A stretch of DNA of 64,000 nucleotides from Streptomyces plumbidurans (GTDB lineage: Bacteria > Actinomycetota > Actinomycetes > Streptomycetales > Streptomycetaceae). This document shows, piece after piece, positions 41,439-50,514 of the stretch. Each line of letters starts with the position of its first letter. The first letter of the stretch is position 1. The position numbers were made by a program, and so were the translations under genes. The notes under the pieces are model-generated. The model did no database searches. It was not told the origin of the DNA and saw only the letters and a program-made list of their open reading frames with translations. The DNA is taken from assembly GCF_019857225.1 (NCBI RefSeq), contig NZ_JAFJSY010000047.1:1-64000 (forward strand). Direction: 5' to 3'.

Positions 41439-43280
41439 TCAGCGGCGGCCGCCACCGCCGTGTCCGCCGCCCCAGCCGCCGTACCCGGAGCCGTCCCAGC
41501 CGCAGGAGTACGGGTTGTAGTAGCAGTACGGGTTCGTCGGGTTCTGGCTCGACCCGCTCGGCGCCGGCTGTGCGGTCGTCGGGGTCGCGGACGGTGTCGG
41601 TGAGGCACTGGCCGGCTTCGACGCCTTCGGGGTGGGCCTGGCCGAGGCCGTGGGGCTGCTGTCGGCGTCCCAGTTCACGGCCTGCATCTGGAGGTCGGCC
41701 TTCGAGGTGTCGAACACCCAGCGCTGGTCGCTGCCGCCGTCGCGGTTCTTGACGACCAGGGCGCCCGATCCGTCGGTGGCGGCCGGGGTCAGCGCCAGGT
41801 CCTGGTTCCAGCGCGGCACCAGGGTGCCCTGCATCGTGAAGTCGTAGCGGATGTTCTTGGCGTCCGGCTTCGCGTTGCCCGTGCACGCGGCGAGCTGCAC
41901 CGAGAAGCCGAGGTGGGAGTCCAGACACAGGCCGGGGTCCGTGACGCTGCGCAGCCGGCCGTCGGTCTCGTACGACCACTGCTGTACGGCGGCCGAGGAG
42001 CAGTCGGCGAGTTCGGTCTCGGCCCCCTTGGTGACCTTCTTGCCGACGACGGAGACGCAGAGTCCGGAGCCGAGGTTGTGCAGCCTGCCGCGCAGGGTGC
42101 CGTGGGCGCCGGTGCTGGTGCCGACCCAGGACGGATCGGAGGTCGGCGTGCTCGCGCCGTTGCCGGGTGCCCCGGAGGGGTGGGCGCCGTCGGCCGCGGT
42201 GGATCCGTCGCCGGAGCCGAGGACGGACCACAGGACCAGCGGGAGGACGATCAGCCCGCTCACCGTGACGACGGCGGCGGCCAGATTGCGGCGGCGGGCG
42301 GCGGCCCGCCGGGCGGCCTTGTGGGCCGAGCGGCGCGAGGCGGCACGGCCGCCGGTACGGGGGGCCGTCCGGGAGGCGGGGTCCACGGGCGCGAAGGGCT
42401 CGCCAGGTATCGGCGGGACCGGCACTTCAGCGGGCAGCGGGCCGGGGTCCTCGAACCAGGCGACTCGGGAGTCCAGATAGGCACCGGCGCCCCAGCCGAG
42501 GACCGCCTCGGCCAGCGCGAGCCCCAGCCCGTGGTTGAACTGGGCGAGCTGGTCGGCGGTGTGCAGGCAGTGCCGGCAGCGGTTGATGTGGGCGGCGAGA
42601 TCGGGGTCGACGTCCGCCCCGCCGCGCCGGTAGGTCACGTCGAGCATCCGCAGGAAGCGCCGGCACTCCTGCTCGGGGGCGAGTTCGCGGTGGACCTGGA
42701 GGCACTCCTCGCGCAGCCGGTCGCGGGCCCGCTCCAGTTCGACGCGCGCGTGCTCCACCTCCAGGCCGAGCAGGCCCGCGGGCACGTCCAGCGGTTCGGC
42801 CTCGACCTCGACGTGCCACAGCAGGCAGCGGGCGGACTGGGGCAGCCGCTGGAAGGCTCCCGAGAGCAGACGCCGGTCGGCGGAGGGGAGCAGCCGGGCC
42901 GCGGCGCGTTCGCCGCCGGGCGCGCACAGCTCAGGGTGCAGATGTTCGCGTCTGTGGTCATTGCCCCATTCGGCCGCGATTCGGCGCACGGTCACGAGCA
43001 GTTGGGGGCGCCATGCGGAGGTCGGACCGTTCTGCCGGAGGGTTTCGCCGAAAAGGCGAGTGAATGCGGCAGTTGTGAGCATTCCAGCGGATGCGGCACT
43101 GTCGGTGCACAGCCGGGCATAAGTGAAACCCGCCTCCCAGTGCCGGTCGAGAAGTTCACCGACGGGCTGGAGCGCGGGCGTCGACCCGGTCCACTTCTTG
43201 AGTTCTGCGCTCAGTTGTTCGTCCGTCACGTCGAACCGGCGGTCGTACTTGGGGGAATTCGACAGGCCGGCGTCTTTCAC
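41439..43280 (-). CDS. Second sigma-like / zinc finger / TM / ricin-lectin fusion protein
   Basis: A 613-aa paralogue of the product at 21817-23424. Shared segments include AFQRLPQSARCLLWHVEVEA (region 4-like), an anti-sigma-type His-x3-Cys-x2-Cys (AAHINRCRHC, about 230-238) and ALAEAVLGWGA just after the zinc motif. A membrane helix (~325-350, LAAAVVTVSGLIVLPLVLW) follows a Lys/Arg/Ala-rich stretch. A ricin-B trefoil (~400-540, QQWSYETDG, CLDSHLGF, QRWVF) and a Ser/Pro/Ala/Thr tail ending in Gly-rich GYGGWGGGHGGGG complete it. GTG 43280 is chosen over 43307 for GAGAGG 9 nt upstream. Tandem palindromes lie ~190 bp upstream. Confidence 0.78.
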   Translation of the reverse strand: MKDAGLSNSPKYDRRFDVTDEQLSAELKKWTGSTPALQPVGELLDRHWEAGFTYARLCTDSAASAGMLTTAAFTRLFGETLRQNGPTSAWRPQLLVTVRRIAAEWGNDHRREHLHPELCAPGGERAAARLLPSADRRLLSGAFQRLPQSARCLLWHVEVEAEPLDVPAGLLGLEVEHARVELERARDRLREECLQVHRELAPEQECRRFLRMLDVTYRRGGADVDPDLAAHINRCRHCLHTADQLAQFNHGLGLALAEAVLGWGAGAYLDSRVAWFEDPGPLPAEVPVPPIPGEPFAPVDPASRTAPRTGGRAASRRSAHKAARRAAARRRNLAAAVVTVSGLIVLPLVLWSVLGSGDGSTAADGAHPSGAPGNGASTPTSDPSWVGTSTGAHGTLRGRLHNLGSGLCVSVVGKKVTKGAETELADCSSAAVQQWSYETDGRLRSVTDPGLCLDSHLGFSVQLAACTGNAKPDAKNIRYDFTMQGTLVPRWNQDLALTPAATDGSGALVVKNRDGGSDQRWVFDTSKADLQMQAVNWDADSSPTASARPTPKASKPASASPTPSATPTTAQPAPSGSSQNPTNPYCYYNPYSCGWDGSGYGGWGGGHGGGGRR

Positions 43281-43314
43281 GGCTGCATTCCTCTCGGGGG
43301 CATGCACATAAAGT

Positions 43315-43332
43315 CCATACCATCCGGTATGG
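43315..43332. promoter_or_regulatory. Inverted repeat upstream of ricin fusion gene
   Basis: CCATACC (43315-43321) and GGTATGG (43326-43332) with a 4-nt spacer, 35 nt upstream of the start. It could be an operator or a leader hairpin. Confidence 0.4.
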
Positions 43333-43465
43333 GTACGGGATTCAGCAGCTCCAGCACAGTGAAAATGCGCATGGTCCGTCTACTGACAGGGCACACTTTT
43401 GCACAGGCGAGGGAGGCCCAACAAGGGATCTCGCGGTTTCCCGCATTACCTGCCCGTCGAGCGCA

Positions 43466-43499
43466 ATTGACAAATTGTCAATATTGACGAATCGTCAAT
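43466..43499. promoter_or_regulatory. Two abutting 17-bp palindromes, ATTGAC/GTCAAT type
   Basis: ATTGACAAATTGTCAAT (43466-43482) and ATTGACGAATCGTCAAT (43483-43499) are each perfect 8+1+8 palindromes, directly adjacent. The stretch is strikingly AT-rich for this genome. It covers the stop codon of the AraC gene and lies upstream of the ricin fusion gene. MarR-like dimeric repressors bind such sites; a transcriptional terminator is the alternative. Confidence 0.6.
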
Positions 43500-44394
43500 C
43501 CACCATTGGACCGTTCGCGCGGTAGGCGCCCGGCGGCACGCCGTAGCGCTCGCGGAAGACCCGGTTGAAATGGAACGGGCTGGCGAACCCGGACGCCGCC
43601 GCCACCCGGTCCACGGACAGGTCCGTACTCTCCAGCAACCGGGCGGCATGACCGAGCCGCGCCTCGCGCAGCGCCCGCATCGGGGACCGGCCGTGCTGCC
43701 GGGTGAAGAGATGGGCGAACCGCGAGGGCGACAGTGCGACGCTGTCGGCGAGCGAGCGCACGGTGTGCGGGGCGCCCGGGTCGGCGGCGATCAGCTCCTC
43801 GGCCCGGAGCACACGCGCGTCGGTGCCCGGCGGCGGCATCGCGGGGCGCGCGGCGGCGGCCGTGAGCAGGACGATCTCCTCCAGTGAGGACAGGGCGAGT
43901 TCACGTGCCGCGGTGCCGTGCGCCACGGCGACCCGGTCCCCGGGCGCGGTGGCGGGCGGCGAGCCGCTGCCCGTCCAGCGGGCGTCGGCGAGCATCCGCC
44001 CGAAGGCCGCCTCGATCCGCTCGTGCAGGGCGGCCGGCGTCGGGGTGACCGCGAAGAGCCCGTCACCGCTGTCGTACGGGCGCAGCCACGGTGCCCAGTT
44101 GGGGCGTGCCTGGCAGTGCACCCACCAGAACCGCCAGCCGCCCGCGCCCGGTTGGACGGCATACTCGTGCTCGACGCCCGGGGCGAGCACCACCAGATCG
44201 CCCCGGGCGGCCAGCGCCTCGGCGGTCCCCTGGCGCAGCCGACCGCGCCCGCCCGTGGTCCAGGTGAACAGCCAGCTGGCGGCGCCGCGCGGCCGGGTGA
44301 CGCCGTACCCCTCGGGCTGGTCGTAGCGGCCCACGACGACCAGGCCCGGCGGCGGCGCAGCAGTCTCGGGCAATCGGTCAGCGCTCACGGGCAT
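43495..44394 (-). CDS. AraC-family transcriptional regulator with cupin sensor
   Basis: A 299-aa regulator. The N-terminal AraC-type cupin (~15-150) contains GRLRQGTAEALAARGDLVVLAPGVEHEY, a sugar-sensor pattern. Two C-terminal helix-turn-helix motifs (~195-295) read LADSVALSPSRFAHLFTRQH and VAAASGFASPFHFNRVFRER. It is divergent by 63 nt from the phytanoyl-CoA dioxygenase gene and probably controls it; the effector is unknown. Confidence 0.9.
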   Translation of the reverse strand: MPVSADRLPETAAPPPGLVVVGRYDQPEGYGVTRPRGAASWLFTWTTGGRGRLRQGTAEALAARGDLVVLAPGVEHEYAVQPGAGGWRFWWVHCQARPNWAPWLRPYDSGDGLFAVTPTPAALHERIEAAFGRMLADARWTGSGSPPATAPGDRVAVAHGTAARELALSSLEEIVLLTAAAARPAMPPPGTDARVLRAEELIAADPGAPHTVRSLADSVALSPSRFAHLFTRQHGRSPMRALREARLGHAARLLESTDLSVDRVAAASGFASPFHFNRVFRERYGVPPGAYRANGPMVD

Positions 44395-44457
44395 CCCTTC
44401 GACGCGGCCTGCGGCCTAGCGTGACGAGCGTAGGACGACCGACCGAGGAGCGGACAG

Positions 44458-45276
44458 ATGACAGCCATGGACATGAGCGCCACCGGCGCGCCCCTGCTGA
44501 CCCGGGACGGGCTCAGGCAGTTCGAGGAGGACGGGTTCACCATCGTGCGCGGGCTGTTCGGGCGCGACGAGATCGACCGGCTGTGCACGCACTTCACGGA
44601 GGTGCACGCGGCCGGTCCGGTGCCCGGGCACTTCCAGCCGCGCGCCTCGAAGGACCCGCTGGCGGCGTACCCGAGGGTGATGCACCCGCACGAGATCAGC
44701 GAACCGTCCAGGCGCGTCCTGCTCGACGCCCGGCTGCGCTCGGTGCTGGAGATCCTGCTCGGCGAGGAGGTCCTGGCCGCGCAGAGCATGTTCTACTTCA
44801 AGCCGCCCGGCGCCCGGGGGCAGGCGCTGCACCAGGACAACTTCTATCTGCGCGTGGAGCCGGGCACCTGTGTGGCGGCATGGGTGGCCTGCGATGTCAT
44901 CGACCGGGACAACGGCGGTCTGGAAGTCGTCCCCGGTACGCATCTGATGGACCTGTTCTGCCCCGAACTGGCCGACTCCGAGGTGTCGTTCGCGCGCGAG
45001 TACGTTCCCCCGCCGCCGGGGCTCACCACCGTGCCGGTCGACATGGAACCGGGTGACGTGCTGTTCTTCAACGGCAGCCTGGTGCACGGCTCGCAGCCCA
45101 ACGGCACGGCCGACCGCTTCCGCCGGTCGTTCATCGGCCACTACGTCGGCCGGTCCGCACGGCGCATCGGCACCCACTACCGCACGCTCACGATGGACGG
45201 CGAGCGGGTGCCGCTGCCCGAGAGCGAGGGGGCGGGCCCGTGCGGCACGGAGTTCGCACCGCAGGGGCCGCATTAG
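44458..45276 (+). CDS. Phytanoyl-CoA dioxygenase family protein
   Basis: A 272-aa Fe(II)/2-oxoglutarate oxygenase. The fold begins LRQFEEDGFTIVRGLF. The iron ligands His-x-Asp are in ALHQDNFYLRVEPG, the distal His in SLVHGSQPN, and the 2-oxoglutarate Arg in DRFRRSFIGHY. PhyH enzymes in Streptomyces hydroxylate lipids, ectoine-like osmolytes or natural products; this one is not ectoine hydroxylase by context. GAGGAG 7 nt before the ATG fixes the start. It is divergent from the AraC regulator. Confidence 0.88.
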   Translation: MTAMDMSATGAPLLTRDGLRQFEEDGFTIVRGLFGRDEIDRLCTHFTEVHAAGPVPGHFQPRASKDPLAAYPRVMHPHEISEPSRRVLLDARLRSVLEILLGEEVLAAQSMFYFKPPGARGQALHQDNFYLRVEPGTCVAAWVACDVIDRDNGGLEVVPGTHLMDLFCPELADSEVSFAREYVPPPPGLTTVPVDMEPGDVLFFNGSLVHGSQPNGTADRFRRSFIGHYVGRSARRIGTHYRTLTMDGERVPLPESEGAGPCGTEFAPQGPH

Positions 45277-45320
45277 CTTTCCCCAGCCGAAGAGATAGGC
45301 CCTCCCCGGCCGAGGACCGG

Positions 45321-46292
45321 TCAGCTGTGCCCGACGATCGCGTGGGGCGTGTACGGCTGCTCCAGTTCCTCGAGTTCCTTGTCGCTCAGCTCCAGTTCGA
45401 CCGCGGCCACCGCGTCCTCGATGTGGTGCGGCTTGGCCGCGCCCACGATCGGAGCCGCCACCGTCTCCTGGTGCAGCAGCCAGGCGAGGGCGACCTGGGC
45501 GCGCGGCACGCCGCGCTCGCCCGCGATGCGGGTGACCGCCTCGACGATCGTGCGGTCGCTGTCCGGGTAGAGACGGCTGCCGAAGTTGTCGTTGGCGCTG
45601 CGCTCGGTGACCGTGCCCCAGTCCCGGGTGAGCCGGCCGCGCGCGAGCGGGCTCCACGGGAGGGCGCCGACGCCCTGGTCGGCGCAGAGGGGCAGCATCT
45701 CCCGCTCCTCCTCGCGGTAGAGGAGGTTGTAGTGGTTCTGCATGGACACGAACCTGGTCCAGCCGTTGCGCTCGGCGGTGTACTGCATCTTGGAGAACTG
45801 CCAGGCGAACATCGAACTGGCCCCGATGTAGCGGGCCTTGCCCGCCTTCACCACGTCGTGCAGGGCCTCCATGGTCTCCTCGACCGGTGTGTGCGGGTCG
45901 AAGCGGTGGATCTGGTAGAGGTCGACGTAGTCGGTGCCGAGCCGGCTCAGGCTGTGGTCGATCTCGGACAGGATGGCCTTGCGGGACAGGCCCGCGCCAT
46001 TGGGTCCGGGCCGCATCCGCCCGTTCACCTTCGTCGCGAGGACGATCTCGTCACGGCTCGCGAAGTCGCCGAGCGCCTTGCCGACGATCTCCTCGCTGGT
46101 GCCGTCGGAGTACACGTTCGCCGTGTCGAAGAAGTTGATCCCGGCCTCCAGCGCCTGCCGGATCAGCGGACGCGAGGCATCCTCGTCGAGCGTCCACTCG
46201 TGCGTGCCCCGGTCGGGCAGTCCGTAGGTCATACAGCCCAGACAGACCCGTGACACGTCGAGGCCCGTCGCACCGAGCTTCACGTACTGCAT
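45321..46292 (-). CDS. Aldo/keto reductase
   Basis: A 323-aa NADPH-dependent TIM-barrel reductase. The catalytic tetrad is visible as Asp (FFDTANVYSDG), Tyr in the same motif, Lys (LATKVNGR) and His (YQIHRFDP). The AKR phosphate loop GAAKPHHIEDA is near the C-terminus. The length fits the YajO/YhdN-like group of general aldehyde reductases. It stands alone, convergent with the PhyH gene. The substrate cannot be predicted. Confidence 0.9.
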   Translation of the reverse strand: MQYVKLGATGLDVSRVCLGCMTYGLPDRGTHEWTLDEDASRPLIRQALEAGINFFDTANVYSDGTSEEIVGKALGDFASRDEIVLATKVNGRMRPGPNGAGLSRKAILSEIDHSLSRLGTDYVDLYQIHRFDPHTPVEETMEALHDVVKAGKARYIGASSMFAWQFSKMQYTAERNGWTRFVSMQNHYNLLYREEEREMLPLCADQGVGALPWSPLARGRLTRDWGTVTERSANDNFGSRLYPDSDRTIVEAVTRIAGERGVPRAQVALAWLLHQETVAAPIVGAAKPHHIEDAVAAVELELSDKELEELEQPYTPHAIVGHS

Positions 46293-46513
46293 CGTTGCTG
46301 CTCCTGCCTTCGGGAGGGGGTACCAGTGGCGAGCGTACGTCGTTCAGGGCCTGCCCTGATCCCGCACGCCTCTCCTTTACCGGTCCCCTCTTGACGGCGG
46401 GCCTCACCGGGCGCTTTCATCCTGGGGACGTGCCCCTGCGTGCAGCGGGGCACTCAGAGGTACGCCCAGCCGGTAGCGGACGAGCTCCAAGTCCGGCCAA
46501 AGTCGCCAGGACC

Positions 46514-46529
46514 GACCGGACACCCGGTC
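46514..46529. promoter_or_regulatory. Weak inverted repeat upstream of the GH114 operon
   Basis: GACCGG (46514-46519) and CCGGTC (46524-46529) with a 4-nt spacer, 36 nt before the first gene. No regulator gene is encoded in or beside the operon, so this is only a candidate site. Confidence 0.25.
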
Positions 46530-46565
46530 CGAGGCGGGGTCGTACCCGCGATTGATGGAGCGGAC

Positions 46566-47408
46566 ATGCCCGTCAAGGGTGTCTACCGCGTCGGAGGTCT
46601 CGGGACGGCCGTCGGCGCCTGCGTTCTGCTTGTCGCAGGACTGGCGGCGTGCGGTTCCTCCTCCAGGACCGCGACCTCGTCACCGGCCTCGACCGACGGA
46701 CTGCGGCTGCCGCCCCGGCACGCCGGCTTCGACTACCAGATCGGGGGCGCCTACCCCCCGCCGCCGGGCGTCCGCGTCGTCAGCCGTGACCGCAAGGCGT
46801 CACCGGCGCCCGGCCTCTACAACGTCTGCTACGTCAACGCCTTCCAGGCCCAGCCGGACGAGCGCGCCTCGTGGCCCGCCGACCTGCTGCTGCGGGACGA
46901 ACGGGGCAAGGTGGTCGTCGACGAGGACTGGGGCGAGGCCCTGCTCGACATCCGCACACCGGCCAGGCGCAAGCGGGTGGCGGCGCGGATCAACGGGTGG
47001 ATCGACGGCTGCGCGGACAAGGGCTACGACGCCGTCGAGCCCGACAACTACGACAGCTACACCCGTTCCCGGCACCTGCTGACCGCCGACGACGCCAAGG
47101 CCTTCATCACGCTGCTGTCCCGCCACGCGCACGCCCGGAAGCTGGCGATCGCCCAGAAGAACACGGTGGAACTGGCCGGCTCCAGGAAGCGGCTCGGGCT
47201 CGACTTCGCGGTGGCCGAGGAGTGCGCGGAGTACGACGAGTGCGGACAGTACGCGAAGGCCTTCGACGACCGGGTGATCGTGATCGAGTACACCGACAGC
47301 GGGCTGCGCAAGGCCCTCGCGGGCTTCGGCGACCGGCTGAGCATCGTCCGCCGGGACGTGCAGGTCTCGACGCCCGGCAGCTCCGACTATGTGCGCAAGG
47401 TGCGGTGA
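46566..47408 (+). CDS. GH114 endo-alpha-1,4-polygalactosaminidase-like lipoprotein
   Basis: A 280-aa secreted enzyme. The lipobox LAACG gives a lipid-anchored Cys at 29. The GH114 (TIM-barrel) domain contains FDYQIGGAYPPPPGVRVVSR, YNVCYVNAFQ and WGEALLDIR. The signature YDAVEPDNYDSY resembles the family's acidic active-site strand, and FAVAEECAEYDEC carries further acidic residues. The founding activity hydrolyses alpha-1,4-galactosamine polymers. It is first in an operon with a sugar ABC system, a kinase and a GH4 enzyme, so it likely cuts an extracellular polymer for uptake. ATG 46566 has GGAG upstream; the binding protein begins 7 nt after its stop. Confidence 0.82.
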   Translation: MPVKGVYRVGGLGTAVGACVLLVAGLAACGSSSRTATSSPASTDGLRLPPRHAGFDYQIGGAYPPPPGVRVVSRDRKASPAPGLYNVCYVNAFQAQPDERASWPADLLLRDERGKVVVDEDWGEALLDIRTPARRKRVAARINGWIDGCADKGYDAVEPDNYDSYTRSRHLLTADDAKAFITLLSRHAHARKLAIAQKNTVELAGSRKRLGLDFAVAEECAEYDECGQYAKAFDDRVIVIEYTDSGLRKALAGFGDRLSIVRRDVQVSTPGSSDYVRKVR

Positions 47409-47415
47409 GGCAACG

Positions 47416-48711
47416 ATGACCGACGGTATGTCACGTCGTCGGCTGCTGCTGGGCGCGGCCTCGGTCGCCGCCGTGAGCGGCTGTGCCGGCGGAAGTTCGG
47501 ACGGGGTGGGCGCCGACGGCAAGGTGACCGTGGAGCTGTGGCACGGGCAGGCGGACACGGCCCGAAAGGCGCTGGAGAAGCTGGTCGCCGACTTCAACCG
47601 CACGCATCCCTCGATCCACGTCGACGCGGGCGGCGGCGGGGTGCTCTCGGACGCGATGCTGCAGAAGGTGACCGCCGCGCTCGCGGCCGGTTCCTACCCG
47701 GACGTCGCCTACATCTTCGGCTCGGACCTGGCGAGCGTCGCGCGTTCCCCGCGCGTGGTCGACCTCACCGACGTGATGCGCGACGGGCCGACGCCGTGGA
47801 GTTCGTACTGGAAGCCGGTGCGCGACGCGGTGACCGTCAACGGGCAGGTGCGGGCCGCGCCCGCGGTGCTGGACTCGCTGGCGGTGGTCTACAACCGCAA
47901 GCTGTTCCGGCGCGCCGGTGTGCCCCTCCCGAAGGCGGGCTGGACCTGGGACGACTTCACCGCTGCGGCACGGCGGCTGACCGACCCCGGCCGGGGTGTC
48001 TTCGGCACGGGCTGGCCGGGCGTCGGCGACGAGGACACCGTCTGGCGGCTGTGGCCGATGATCTGGGACCTCGGCGGTGACGTCGTCGCCGCGGACGGCA
48101 GGCACATCGGCTTCGCGAAACAGGGCGCACGGGCCCTGGAGACGGTCGCGCAACTCGCCCGGGACAAGAGCGTGTACGTCGACATGAAGTCCGGCAGCGA
48201 GCAGATGTACCAGGTGTTCCTCAGCAACCGTATGGCGATGGTGCCGACCGGGCCCTGGGAGCTGCCGGACATCATGACCGCCAAGATCGACTACGACGTG
48301 GTGCCGCTGCCGTCCTACAGCGGGCGGCCGGTGACCATCTCGGGGCCCGACACCTGGACGGTGTTCGACAACGGCAGCGCCCGCTCGCGGGCCGCCCAGG
48401 AGTTCGTGCGCTGGATGATGCAGCCCGCGCAGGACGTGCGCTGGGACGCCTCGGCGGGGAGCCTGCCGCTGAGCACGGCGACGGCCGACCGGCCGGAATG
48501 GCGGCGGCACAGCGCAGAAACCACCGGACTGCACGTCTTCACCGACGCCCTGCGCACCGCCCGCGTCCGCCCGATCCACGCCGCCTACCCGCAGATCTCG
48601 CAGGCGCTCGGCGAGGCGGCCGTCTCCGTCCTGCTCGGCCGCGCGTCCCCCAAGGACGCCATCGACCGATGCGCCGACAAGGCCGACGCGGCCCTGCTGA
48701 TCCCCAGGTGA
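47416..48711 (+). CDS. Sugar ABC transporter substrate-binding lipoprotein
   Basis: A 431-aa solute-binding protein of the CUT1 type. The N-terminus MSRRRLLLGAASVAAVSGC is a twin-arginine signal with a lipobox. The motif VTVELWHGQADTARKALEKL and VVYNRKLFRRAGVPLPKAGW are typical of oligosaccharide-binding proteins, as is NRMAMVPTGPWELP. The ligand is presumably the oligosaccharide freed by the GH114 enzyme (inference). No ATPase gene is in the operon; in Streptomyces the shared ATPase MsiK usually serves such systems. Confidence 0.92.
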   Translation: MTDGMSRRRLLLGAASVAAVSGCAGGSSDGVGADGKVTVELWHGQADTARKALEKLVADFNRTHPSIHVDAGGGGVLSDAMLQKVTAALAAGSYPDVAYIFGSDLASVARSPRVVDLTDVMRDGPTPWSSYWKPVRDAVTVNGQVRAAPAVLDSLAVVYNRKLFRRAGVPLPKAGWTWDDFTAAARRLTDPGRGVFGTGWPGVGDEDTVWRLWPMIWDLGGDVVAADGRHIGFAKQGARALETVAQLARDKSVYVDMKSGSEQMYQVFLSNRMAMVPTGPWELPDIMTAKIDYDVVPLPSYSGRPVTISGPDTWTVFDNGSARSRAAQEFVRWMMQPAQDVRWDASAGSLPLSTATADRPEWRRHSAETTGLHVFTDALRTARVRPIHAAYPQISQALGEAAVSVLLGRASPKDAIDRCADKADAALLIPR

Positions 48712-48733
48712 CCTCCTCGGTACGGAGACCGTC

Positions 48734-49696
48734 ATGTCCTCAATTCCCCGCGCTCTGACACTCGCTCCGCAGGCGCCCGCCGTCCAGGCCTCGGCCCGGC
48801 GGGCCGCGCGCCGCCGCGCCCGCCGGGAGCGGGCCACCGCCTGGGCGTTCATCGGCCCGTCGGTCCTGGTGATCCTCGGCCTGAGCATCGTGCCCGTCAT
48901 CTGGTCGCTGCTGCTGTCGTTCCGCGCCGACGACCTCGTCACCCCCGGCCGCTGGGTGGGCCTGGACAACTACCGCGCCCTCGCCCAGGACCCCAACTTC
49001 CGTACGGCGGTGGGCAACACGCTGCTGTACACGGCCCTGTACGTGCCGCTCAGCCTGGTCGGCGGGCTGGCCCTCGCGCTGGCGCTCAACCGGCGCATCC
49101 GCTTCATCGGGATCTACCGCACGCTGGTGTTCATCCCGTTCGTGGTGTCGGCGACGGCCCAGGGCGTGCTGTTCTCGTTCATCCTCGACCCGGACTTCGG
49201 TGTCGCCAACGCGCTGCTGCACCATCTGGGCGTCGCCAAGCAGGGCTTCCTCTCCGACCCCAACCAGGCCCTGTACCTGCTGGTCCTGATCTCTCTGTGG
49301 AACAGCATCGGCTTCTGCGTGGTGGTCTATCTGGCGGCGCTGCAGGACGTGCCGCCCGAACTGGTGGAATCGGCGCGCCTGGACGGCGCGAACCGCCGGC
49401 AGATCCTCCGCCACGTCACCCTGCCCGCGCTCACCCCGGTCACCGTGTTCCTGGTGCTGTGGCAGATCATCACCGCGCTGCAGGTCTTCGACCTGATCTA
49501 TGTGACGACCAAGGGCGGTCCGCTGGACTCCACCACCGTTGTCGTCTACTTCGTCTGGCAGCAGGCCTTCCAGCTGTTCACGGCCGGGTACGGGGCGGCC
49601 TCGGCGTACGTCCTCGCGGTGGCGCTGCTCGTGGCGGGTGGCGCGCTGCACCTGGTCCGACGCCGCCAGGGCCGTACGGAAGGGGCCACCCGATGA
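48734..49696 (+). CDS. Sugar ABC transporter permease (MalF type)
   Basis: A 320-aa permease. A basic N-terminus precedes six helices. The EAA cytoplasmic loop that contacts the ATPase is ESARLDGANRRQILRHVTLP. It forms a heterodimer with the next gene product. GGAG precedes the ATG; the stop overlaps the next start by 4 nt. Confidence 0.93.
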   Translation: MSSIPRALTLAPQAPAVQASARRAARRRARRERATAWAFIGPSVLVILGLSIVPVIWSLLLSFRADDLVTPGRWVGLDNYRALAQDPNFRTAVGNTLLYTALYVPLSLVGGLALALALNRRIRFIGIYRTLVFIPFVVSATAQGVLFSFILDPDFGVANALLHHLGVAKQGFLSDPNQALYLLVLISLWNSIGFCVVVYLAALQDVPPELVESARLDGANRRQILRHVTLPALTPVTVFLVLWQIITALQVFDLIYVTTKGGPLDSTTVVVYFVWQQAFQLFTAGYGAASAYVLAVALLVAGGALHLVRRRQGRTEGATR

Positions 49697-50514
49697 CCGC
49701 ACGCCGCTCCACGCTCGGCTGGCATCTGCTGCTCGCCCCGCTCGCGCTGGCCTTCGCGCTGCCGCTGGTGTGGCTGGTGCTGAGTTCGGTGATGTCGGAC
49801 GCGGAGATCAACCGCTTCCCGCCCGCGCTGTGGCCGCACGGCATCCATCTGGGCGGCTACCGGTACGTGTTCGGCAACGCGATGTTCCCCCGCTGGTTCC
49901 TCAACTCCCTGATCGTGTCCACGGTGGCGGTCGTCTCGAACCTGTTGTTCGGGGCCCTCGGCGGGTACGCGTTCGCGCGGATGCGGTTCGGCGGGTCGCG
50001 GCTGATGCTCGGGCTGATGCTGGCGACGATGGTTGTGCCGTTCCAGCTGACGATGATCCCGACGTTCCTGGTGATGAAGTGGCTCGGACTGATCGACACG
50101 CTGGGCGCGCTGATCGTGCCGTCACTGGTGACGCCGTTCGCGGTGTTCCTGTTCCGGCAGTTCTTCCTCTCGCTGCCGCGCGAGATGGAGGAGGCCGCCT
50201 GGATCGACGGGTGTTCGCGGCTGAGGGTGCTGTTCTCGATCGTGCTGCCGCTGGCCCGGCCCGCGCTCGCCACGGTGGCGGTCCTGACCTTCCTCACCGC
50301 CTGGAACGACCTGTCGTGGCCGCTCATCGCGATCAACCACGACACGCAGTACACGCTCCAGTTGGGGCTGACGACGTTCCAGGGACAGCACCACACGAAA
50401 TGGTCCGCGGTGATGGCCGGCAATGTGATCACCGTGCTGCCCGTGCTGGTCGCGTTCCTGCTCGCGCAGAAGACTTTCATCCAGTCGCTCACGTCGAGCG
50501 GGATCAAGGGGTGA
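49693..50514 (+). CDS. Sugar ABC transporter permease (MalG type)
   Basis: A 273-aa permease with six helices and the EAA loop EAAWIDGCSRLRVLFSIVLP. NSLIVSTVAVVSNLLFGALG and the WNDLSWPL motif are typical of MalG relatives. The ATG overlaps the MalF-type stop, and its own stop overlaps the GTG of the kinase gene. Both permeases need an external ATPase, which is not encoded here. Confidence 0.93.
   Translation: MTARRSTLGWHLLLAPLALAFALPLVWLVLSSVMSDAEINRFPPALWPHGIHLGGYRYVFGNAMFPRWFLNSLIVSTVAVVSNLLFGALGGYAFARMRFGGSRLMLGLMLATMVVPFQLTMIPTFLVMKWLGLIDTLGALIVPSLVTPFAVFLFRQFFLSLPREMEEAAWIDGCSRLRVLFSIVLPLARPALATVAVLTFLTAWNDLSWPLIAINHDTQYTLQLGLTTFQGQHHTKWSAVMAGNVITVLPVLVAFLLAQKTFIQSLTSSGIKG

Noticed and set aside
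46293..46565. DasR-type site for the GH114 operon
   Set aside because: The only inverted repeat, GACCGG-N4-CCGGTC, does not match the dre consensus.
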